From Clostridium sp. UBA4746 (GTDB lineage Bacteria > Bacillota > Clostridia > Clostridiales > Clostridiaceae): a DNA stretch of 11,485 nt. This document shows positions 6,816 to 11,485 of this stretch, piece by piece. Under the pieces are notes generated by a model. The model ran no database searches, was not told the DNA's origin, and was given only the letters and a program-made list of their open reading frames with translations. The stretch is taken from positions 11,469 through 22,953 of the forward strand of contig DHIM01000338.1 in the NCBI GenBank assembly GCA_002403785.1. Reading direction: 5' to 3'. The position numbers were made by a program, and so were the translations under genes. Each line of letters begins with the position of its first letter. The stretch's first letter is position 1.

Positions 6816-7981
6816 TGGAAGAAAATTGTGTGATGAACACCTACGGGAGATATGATGTTACTTTTGAAAAGGGACTTGGATGTAAAATTTATGATACCGA
6901 TGGAATTGAATATGTGGATTTTGTCTCAGGAGTTGCAGTAAATTGCCTTGGACATAGCCACCCCGCTATAATAAATGCAATAACCACGCAAAGTAGTAAA
7001 CTTATGCAGAGTTCTAATTACTATTGGAATACTCCCCACAAGTTGCTTGCAAAAAAATTAATAGATAACTGCGACCACAGCAAAGTATTTTTCTGCAATA
7101 GTGGTACTGAATCCGTGGAAACAGCACTCAAGATAGCAAGGAAATATGGAACATTAAAAGATGTTAAAGATAAAAATGTATTTATTTATATGGACAATTC
7201 TTTTCATGGTAGAACAATAGGTGCACTTTCAGTTACTGGTCAGGAAAAGTATCAAAAGGATTTCCTTCCTTTGATAGAAGACAGGCGAAAAGTAGAATTT
7301 AATGACATTAACGATTTAATAAAAAACTTTGATGATAAGGTATGTGGAATAATAATAGAACCAATTCAAGGTGAAGGCGGAATAAATATAGCAAGCAAAG
7401 AGTTTTTAAAAGAGGCAAGAGATCTATGTGATAAATTTGATGCTTTATTAATCTTTGATGAAGTGCAATGTGGCATGGGACGTATAGGAAGTCTTTTTGC
7501 TTATAAGAAATTAGGCGTTATTCCTGATGTAATTTGTATAGCTAAGGGGCTAGGCGGCGGATTCCCAATAGGAGCTACTATTACAAATGCTAAAGCTTCA
7601 ACTGTTTTAGTGCCCGGTGATCATGGAAGTACCTTTGGAGGGAATCCGCTTGGATGCGCGGTTGGTCAGGCAGTTTTAACAGAACTTGTAGATGGCGGAG
7701 TTATAGATGAAGTTGATGATAAAAGTATGTATATAAAAGAAAGATTACTTAAAATAAAAGAGAAATACGGTGTAATAGATGAAATAAAAGGTATGGGGTT
7801 ATTAATTGGCATAAGATTAAAAACAGACACAAAGAAATTTTGTAAATCGTGTTTTGATAAGAGGTTGCTTGTAATTGCGGCTGGAAATAATGTGGTAAGA
7901 TTACTTCCTCCACTTAATGTAACAAAGCTTGAGATTGATGAAGCATTAGACATCCTTGAAGTAGTAATATCTGAAATTTAA
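6815..7981 (+). CDS. argD: Acetylornithine aminotransferase
   Basis: PLP-dependent class-III aminotransferase that converts N-acetylglutamate semialdehyde and glutamate to N-acetylornithine and 2-oxoglutarate (EC 2.6.1.11). It has 388 residues, close to the usual 375-400. Visible motifs: NSGTES (95-100) that holds the PLP phosphate, SFHGRT (129-134), IFDEVQCG with the pyridine-nitrogen aspartate D215, and IAKGLGGGFPIGA with the Schiff-base lysine K244. STFGGNPLGC follows. The ATG overlaps the argB stop (TAATG) and AAAGGAG lies at 6801-6807, 7 nt before it, so translation is coupled to argB. Members of this family can also act on succinyldiaminopimelate or ornithine, but the arg context makes acetylornithine the main substrate. 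Confidence 0.95.
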   Translation: MEENCVMNTYGRYDVTFEKGLGCKIYDTDGIEYVDFVSGVAVNCLGHSHPAIINAITTQSSKLMQSSNYYWNTPHKLLAKKLIDNCDHSKVFFCNSGTESVETALKIARKYGTLKDVKDKNVFIYMDNSFHGRTIGALSVTGQEKYQKDFLPLIEDRRKVEFNDINDLIKNFDDKVCGIIIEPIQGEGGINIASKEFLKEARDLCDKFDALLIFDEVQCGMGRIGSLFAYKKLGVIPDVICIAKGLGGGFPIGATITNAKASTVLVPGDHGSTFGGNPLGCAVGQAVLTELVDGGVIDEVDDKSMYIKERLLKIKEKYGVIDEIKGMGLLIGIRLKTDTKKFCKSCFDKRLLVIAAGNNVVRLLPPLNVTKLEIDEALDILEVVISEI

Positions 7982-8016
7982 AGTTAAAATTATGGTGCGA
8001 TATAGGTGGTGATATT

Positions 8017-8166
8017 TTGGATATTAGAGGTCTTATAGAAAAAAATATTGATGTTATAAAAGAATTGAGGATAAAATTAAATGCTAACGCTGAGTTAGCA
8101 TTTAAAGAATATAAAACTCAAGATATCATCGTAAAGTTTAACATAAGTCTTAGGAATAATACATAA
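8017..8166 (+). pseudogene. N-terminal remnant of an M20-family amidohydrolase/deacetylase
   Basis: A 49-codon frame starting at TTG, with an AGGTGG ribosome site (8004-8009) 7 nt upstream, 35 bp after argD. Its translation fits the first 45 residues of M20 peptidases/amidohydrolases: 'IKELRIKLNANAEL' matches the usual R-x-x-L-H-x-N-P-E-L and 'AFKEYKTQDIIVKF' matches the F-x-E-x-x-T-x-x-I helix. The normally conserved His and Pro are Asn and Ala here. After about residue 45 the frame runs into a stop. Dropping one base near 8152 gives S-L-G-I in the next frame, as expected for the family, but that frame also stops at 8206, inside the terminator. The metal-binding and catalytic parts, some 300 residues, are missing. 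M20 enzymes include acetylornithine deacetylase, so the lost gene may have served the arginine pathway. A short functional peptide cannot be excluded. Confidence 0.55.
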
Positions 8167-8185
8167 ATATCGTGAAAATCAAAAC

Positions 8186-8216
8186 AAGCCTCATGCTAGG
8201 ATTTAGTATGAGGCTT
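8186..8216. terminator. Bidirectional terminator between argD side and peroxiredoxin gene
   Basis: A 12-bp stem with one G-T pair (AAGCCTCATGCT at 8186-8197 with AGTATGAGGCTT at 8205-8216) and a 7-nt loop. On the minus strand the stem is followed by TTGTTTTGATTTT, good for ending the leftward peroxiredoxin transcript, whose stop is 31 bp away. On the plus strand the stem runs into CTTTAAC, a weaker end for the argBD transcript. Confidence 0.85.
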
Positions 8217-8247
8217 TAACACGTTTAATATAAGAAGTAAGTCCAAT

Positions 8248-8709
8248 CTACATGTTTGATAAAAATTCAAAAATCTCATCTAAATCAGGTAATTGGGCCT
8301 TAGGGTACACTTTAACCCATACTACTATACCGTTCTCATCTATTATGATATTGGCACGCTGTGATATACCTTTTTCTTCAATAAAAATACCATAATCCTG
8401 TGCGACCTTTCCATGAGGCCAAAAATCGGAAGGTAGGATTAAATTTTGAAGAAGTAGTGCAGCTGCCCAAGCTTTCTTACATGGAGCCGGATCTACACTA
8501 AAACCAAGTGGGATTGTGTTTAGTGTTTGGAATTTCCCCCAATTATTATCGAGTGCTCTCATTTGATCTGTACATACAGGCGTCCAGGCAAGAGGATGCC
8601 ATGAAAGTAATACTCGTTTGCCTTTAAAATCTGATAAACACACATTAGAATAATCATTACCTTTTATTGAAAAATCGGGTGCTGTTTCTCCAACCTCAAT
8701 TAATTTCAT
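8248..8709 (-). CDS. Peroxiredoxin (AhpC/TSA family, AhpE-like)
   Basis: A thiol peroxidase that reduces hydrogen or organic peroxides in the cytoplasm. The 153 residues form a single redoxin domain. The active site is visible as P39-L-A-W-T43-P-V-C46, the P-x-x-x-T-x-x-C peroxidatic motif, with the supporting arginine at R118 in ISQRANIIIDENG. Other cysteines are C24 and C77; neither is in the usual C-terminal resolving position, so it is probably a 1-Cys or atypical 2-Cys enzyme regenerated by another thiol. AAAGGAGG (8717-8724) lies 7 nt before the start. The gene is divergent from the haem operon and convergent with argBD. Protection of an anaerobe or its haem/Fe-S enzymes from peroxide is a reasonable inference. 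The physiological reductant is not encoded nearby. Confidence 0.93.
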   Translation of the reverse strand: MKLIEVGETAPDFSIKGNDYSNVCLSDFKGKRVLLSWHPLAWTPVCTDQMRALDNNWGKFQTLNTIPLGFSVDPAPCKKAWAAALLLQNLILPSDFWPHGKVAQDYGIFIEEKGISQRANIIIDENGIVVWVKVYPKAQLPDLDEIFEFLSNM

Positions 8710-8751
8710 AACTTAGCCTCCTTTATTTTTAGTTTATACTTTGATAAATTT

Positions 8752-8780
8752 TATATATCAGCATAATTTATTATGTGCAA
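8752..8780 (-). promoter_or_regulatory. Candidate promoter of the peroxiredoxin gene with an internal inverted repeat
   Basis: On the minus strand: -35 TTGCAC (8775-8780), a 17-bp spacer and -10 TATATA (8752-8757). Both hexamers are only fair matches. The spacer almost wholly contains an inverted repeat, CATAAT-TT-ATTATG (8762-8775), which could be an operator. It resembles a PerR half-site pair, but the centre has two bases instead of one. Confidence 0.35.
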
Positions 8781-8864
8781 CATATTTTTTTTTATTAAAA
8801 ATTAATTGTATATATAAAAAGAAATAGATACTATAAAGCATAAATTTTCGTATTAACGCATATA

Positions 8865-8896
8865 ACCTACTTGATTGTAAAATTTTACATGTAGGT
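8865..8896. promoter_or_regulatory. Nested inverted repeat in the haem-operon leader
   Basis: ACCTAC (8865-8870) and GTAGGT (8891-8896) enclose a perfect 14-bp palindrome, TGTAAAATTTTACA (8876-8889). It lies 50 bp upstream of nirJ1, and a T-rich tract begins about 6 nt later (8903-8916). It could be a repressor operator or a leader hairpin that attenuates transcription. I cannot match it to a known regulator. Confidence 0.5.
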
Positions 8897-8946
8897 AGAT
8901 GCCTTTTTAATTTTTTGATAAATTTGACAAGTAGAGGAGATAAAAT

Positions 8947-10131
8947 ATGATCGGAGTATCCAAATTATTGTGTGGGACTGAAAATTTTGGAGACAAATTA
9001 AGGTACATAAATGGTGCTAACAAAGAGAAAAATGGTGTTAGTAATGGTCGCGGACCTGTTGTTGTGTGGAATTGTACTAAAACTTGTAATTTAAAATGTA
9101 TGCATTGTTATGCAAATTCAGATAGTAAAAAATATCAAGGTGAATTAAGTACTAAAGAAGCTATAGCTCTTATCGATGATTTTCATGAATTTAAAGTTCC
9201 GGTAATATTATTTTCAGGAGGAGAACCTTTATTACGCGCAGACCTGTTTGAGCTTATTGAGCATGCAGGAAGTCACAAGATTCGTAGCACTATTTCTACT
9301 AATGGTACTCTCATTGATAAGGATGTTGCAAGAAGGATTAAACAAAGTGAAGTAGGATACGTAGGAATTAGTTTGGATGGAATTGGAAATAAACATGATG
9401 AATTTAGACGTACTAAAGGTTGCTTTGACAAAGCTTTAAGTGGAATTGAAAATTGTAAAAAAGTTAACCAAAAAGTCGGTGTAAGGTTTACTATTAATAG
9501 CCACAACTATGATCAAATAGAGGATATATTTCATTTAATTAAAGAAGAAAAAATTAATCGTGTTTGTTTTTATCATTTGGTATATTCAGGACGTGGAAGC
9601 GAAATGATTAAAGAAGATATATCTCACGAGGAGTCCAGAGCTGCAATGAATTTGATTATGGAAAAAACTGTAGAGCTCGGTGATAAAGTAGAAATTCTTA
9701 CTGTTGATAATCATGCTGATACAGTTTACCTTTATTTGCAATCACTAAAAAAATATCCTCATCTGTCTGATAATATATTTAAATTAATGGAAATGAATGG
9801 CGGAAATCGATCGGGCATTGCTATTGCAAATGTTGATTATCTTGGAAATGTACATGCTGATCAGTTTACACCACAATATACTTTTGGAAATGTTAAAGAA
9901 AAATCATTTGGAGAAATTTGGAAAGATACTACAAACCCAATTATGAAGGGATTAAAGGATAGAAAAGATTTACTTAAGGGTAGGTGTAGTAAATGCAAAT
10001 ATTTAAGTGTATGTAATGGTAATTTCAGAACGAGAGCTGAATCAGTAACTGGAGATTTTTGGGCATCTGATCCTGCCTGTTATTTGAGTAATAAAGAAAT
10101 CGGTGTACAAGACGAAATTGGGTTAATCTAA
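8947..10131 (+). CDS. nirJ1: Radical SAM haem-biosynthesis protein NirJ1 (AhbC/NirJ-like)
   Basis: A radical S-adenosylmethionine enzyme acting on 12,18-didecarboxysiroheme. AhbC removes the C2 and C7 acetate groups to give Fe-coproporphyrin III; NirJ proper helps build haem d1. The 394-residue length fits. The radical SAM cluster motif is C47-x3-C51-x2-C54, the SAM-binding GGEP is at 91-94, and STNGTL and SLDG follow. The C-terminal auxiliary-cluster cysteines are C347, C350, C356 and C378, in the arrangement CxxCxxxxxCxG...DPACYL shared by NirJ and AhbC. An additional cysteine, C43, sits just before the cluster motif. AGGAG (8935-8939) lies 7 nt before the ATG. It leads a plus-strand operon with nirJ2 and a siroheme decarboxylase. 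The Firmicute name NirJ1 is used because no haem d1 nitrite reductase is seen; whether the product is haem b or a d1-type haem cannot be decided here. Confidence 0.88.
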   Translation: MIGVSKLLCGTENFGDKLRYINGANKEKNGVSNGRGPVVVWNCTKTCNLKCMHCYANSDSKKYQGELSTKEAIALIDDFHEFKVPVILFSGGEPLLRADLFELIEHAGSHKIRSTISTNGTLIDKDVARRIKQSEVGYVGISLDGIGNKHDEFRRTKGCFDKALSGIENCKKVNQKVGVRFTINSHNYDQIEDIFHLIKEEKINRVCFYHLVYSGRGSEMIKEDISHEESRAAMNLIMEKTVELGDKVEILTVDNHADTVYLYLQSLKKYPHLSDNIFKLMEMNGGNRSGIAIANVDYLGNVHADQFTPQYTFGNVKEKSFGEIWKDTTNPIMKGLKDRKDLLKGRCSKCKYLSVCNGNFRTRAESVTGDFWASDPACYLSNKEIGVQDEIGLI

Positions 10132-10152
10132 CAGCTTTGAAAAAGATGATTT

Positions 10153-10159
10153 AGGGGGG
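10153..10159 (+). promoter_or_regulatory. G-rich ribosome binding site of nirJ2
   Basis: AGGGGGG with an 8-nt spacer to the ATG at 10168. The run of Gs departs from AGGAGG but still allows pairing with the 16S tail. It supports this ATG, which places the start only ten residues before the first cluster cysteine. Confidence 0.6.
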
Positions 10160-10167
10160 CATAAAAT

Positions 10168-11172
10168 ATGATTATCTCATGGAACGTGACTAATAAATGT
10201 AATATGTACTGTAAACATTGTTATAGAGATGCAGGCGTTGAGGCCCAGCATGAATTAAATACCACCGAGGGTAAATCACTAATAGATGAAATAGCTAAGG
10301 CTGGATTTAAGATAATGGTATTTTCAGGTGGAGAGCCTTTAGTAAGGCCTGATATTTATGAACTAATAGAGCATGCAGTAAAAGTTGGATTGCGGCCAGT
10401 ACTTGGGAGTAATGGAACGCTCATAACCCCGGAAGTTTCTCAAAAATTAAAAAATTCAGGGACTATGGGTGTTGGAATCAGTTTAGATAGCCTACATTCT
10501 AAAAAGCATGATGAATTTAGAAGTCATGAAGGTGGATGGAGGGAAGCTGTAAAAGGAATGAAAAATTGTAGAGTGGTAGGGCTACCTTTTCAGATACATA
10601 CAACAGTAATGAATTGGAACAAAGACGAGATACTTGATATAACTGATTTCGCAGTTGGAATGGGAGCAGTAGCGCACCATTTTTTCTTCTTAGTACCAAC
10701 GGGGAGAGGGGCAGATATTGAAAATGAGTCACTACCTCCCGAGCAATATGAGAAGTTACTTACAGATATAATGCTAAAACAGAAAGAAGTAAGTATAGAA
10801 TTAAAACCTACATGTGCACCTGAATTTATGAGGATTGCGATAGATATGGGCATGAAACCTAGATTTAGCAGAGGATGTTTAGCAGGTACCAGTTATTGTA
10901 TTATAAGTCCTAGTGGAGATGTACAACCTTGTGCATATTTAAACCTTCCAATTGGTAATGTTCGTGAGACATTTTTTAGTGAAATTTGGAAAAGTAATCC
11001 TATATTTAAAGAATTAAGAACTTTAGACTATACAGGAAAATGCGGCGTTTGCAAGTATAAAAAAGCTTGTGGTGGTTGCCGTGCCCGCGTAGCATATTAT
11101 AATGATGGAGACTATATGGCAGGAGAAGACTGGTGTCCATATCCAAAAGAAGAAATTGGAAATTTAAAGTAA
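10168..11172 (+). CDS. nirJ2: Radical SAM haem-biosynthesis protein NirJ2 (AhbD-like)
   Basis: A second radical SAM enzyme of the siroheme-dependent haem pathway. The closest characterised relative is AhbD, which oxidatively decarboxylates the two propionates of Fe-coproporphyrin III to the vinyl groups of haem b. The 334-residue protein starts right at the first barrel strand (MIISWNVTNKC). The cluster motif is C11-x3-C15-x2-C18 and GGEP is at 54-57. The C-terminal third has a SPASM/Twitch-like cysteine set: RGC and SYC before SPSGDVQPC, then C292, C295, C301, C304 and C323, enough for one or two auxiliary [4Fe-4S] clusters. It follows nirJ1 by 36 bp, and its stop overlaps the next ATG by one base (TAATG), so the genes are co-transcribed and translationally coupled. 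NirJ2 versus AhbD is partly a naming matter; the exact reaction is inferred. Confidence 0.87.
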   Translation: MIISWNVTNKCNMYCKHCYRDAGVEAQHELNTTEGKSLIDEIAKAGFKIMVFSGGEPLVRPDIYELIEHAVKVGLRPVLGSNGTLITPEVSQKLKNSGTMGVGISLDSLHSKKHDEFRSHEGGWREAVKGMKNCRVVGLPFQIHTTVMNWNKDEILDITDFAVGMGAVAHHFFFLVPTGRGADIENESLPPEQYEKLLTDIMLKQKEVSIELKPTCAPEFMRIAIDMGMKPRFSRGCLAGTSYCIISPSGDVQPCAYLNLPIGNVRETFFSEIWKSNPIFKELRTLDYTGKCGVCKYKKACGGCRARVAYYNDGDYMAGEDWCPYPKEEIGNLK

Positions 11173-11485
11173 TGGATAAAACAAGTAAAGATTTGCTTAA
11201 TTTAATCCAGTCCAATTTTCCTATAGAATCTAGGCCTTTTTTAAAGATTGCTAATGAATTAAATATTACAGAGAAGCAGGTTATTGATACTATTAAGGAA
11301 ATGAAGGATAAAAGATATATTAAACGAATAGGTGGGATTTTTGATTTAAGAAAATTAGGCTACTATAGTACTCTGTGTGCTATAAAAGTTCCGATAAATA
11401 GAATTTCTGAAGTAGCAAAACTTATAAATAGTAATAATGGCGTTACACATAATTATATCAGAAATCATTCATACAATATGTGGTT
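11172..11485 (+). CDS. Siroheme decarboxylase subunit (AhbA/AhbB, NirD/L/G/H family), 3' end outside the window
   Basis: A Lrp/AsnC-like protein that removes the C12 and C18 acetate carboxyls from siroheme to give 12,18-didecarboxysiroheme. The first 104 residues are visible. An N-terminal winged-helix region (LLNLIQSNFPIESRPF... then RIGGIFD around 53-58) leads into the start of the ligand-binding domain (LGYYSTLCAIKVP). The family signature VTHNYIRNH-YN-W is at residues 91-104, with H93, R97 and H99 in the positions expected of the decarboxylases and not of ordinary Lrp regulators. The ATG overlaps the nirJ2 stop; only a weak GGA-type site precedes it, so translation probably relies on coupling. 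Whether it is the A or B subunit, or a fusion of both, depends on sequence beyond the window. Confidence 0.88.
   Translation, partial: MDKTSKDLLNLIQSNFPIESRPFLKIANELNITEKQVIDTIKEMKDKRYIKRIGGIFDLRKLGYYSTLCAIKVPINRISEVAKLINSNNGVTHNYIRNHSYNMW

Noticed and set aside
8762..8775. Canonical PerR box
   Set aside because: The half-sites are separated by two bases rather than one and the outer bases do not match; kept only as an operator-like repeat.
8947..11172. Peptide-modifying radical SAM (RiPP) system
   Set aside because: SPASM-like cysteines raised this idea, but no precursor peptide ORF is visible near the genes and the neighbouring siroheme decarboxylase points to tetrapyrroles.
8947..11485. 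Denitrification (nir) locus
   Set aside because: The name NirJ suggests haem d1 and nitrite reductase, but no nirS or other denitrification gene is visible, and these proteins occur in non-denitrifying anaerobes for haem synthesis.
11172..11485. Lrp/AsnC transcription regulator
   Set aside because: The VTHNY-R-H-YN-W signature is that of siroheme decarboxylases, and the gene is coupled to nirJ2.

Overview
The window is a low-GC, AT-rich stretch with strong AGGAGG-type ribosome binding sites, short intergenic gaps and Firmicute-style sigma-A promoters. Its proteins look clostridial: a SWIM/SNF2 helicase, an ArgR-type arginine regulon, and an oxygen-independent radical-SAM haem pathway. The best guess is an anaerobic Clostridium-like bacterium; the exact species cannot be read from the sequence. 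I see no rRNA, tRNA, CRISPR array, IS element or phage gene.

Layout. (1) 1-2822, plus strand: the 3' part of a large SNF2-family ATPase whose start lies left of the window. (2) 2871-3905, plus strand: two small proteins I do not recognise, an acidic cytoplasmic one and one with a single N-terminal membrane anchor. A hairpin at 4010-4042 separates them from the convergent genes on the right. (3) 4041-8166: an arginine-biosynthesis locus. argC and a GNAT acetyltransferase read leftward; argB and argD read rightward from the same 178-bp divergent control region. That region holds two near-consensus ARG boxes plus two weaker repeats, all in a 20-bp phase, overlapping the argB promoter and lying next to the argC promoter. 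Just after argD is a 49-codon remnant that looks like the amino end of an M20-family amidohydrolase/deacetylase. (4) 8248-8709, minus strand: a one-cysteine peroxiredoxin, convergent with argD and separated from it by a bidirectional terminator hairpin. (5) 8947-11485, plus strand: nirJ1, nirJ2 and the start of a siroheme decarboxylase gene, the core of a siroheme-dependent haem (or haem d1-like) pathway, running off the right edge.

How the parts work together. ArgB phosphorylates N-acetylglutamate, ArgC reduces it and ArgD transaminates it to N-acetylornithine; the acetyl-removing or acetyl-recycling step (ArgJ or ArgE) is not intact in this window. In the last block the decarboxylase is expected to turn siroheme into 12,18-didecarboxysiroheme, which NirJ1 (AhbC/NirJ-like) and NirJ2 (AhbD-like) would process to Fe-coproporphyrin and haem or to a related modified haem. 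The most noteworthy points are the four-repeat ARG control region, the decayed M20 gene at the end of the arg operon, and the haem block with an unexplained inverted repeat in its leader. I found no clear evidence of a wholly undescribed system.
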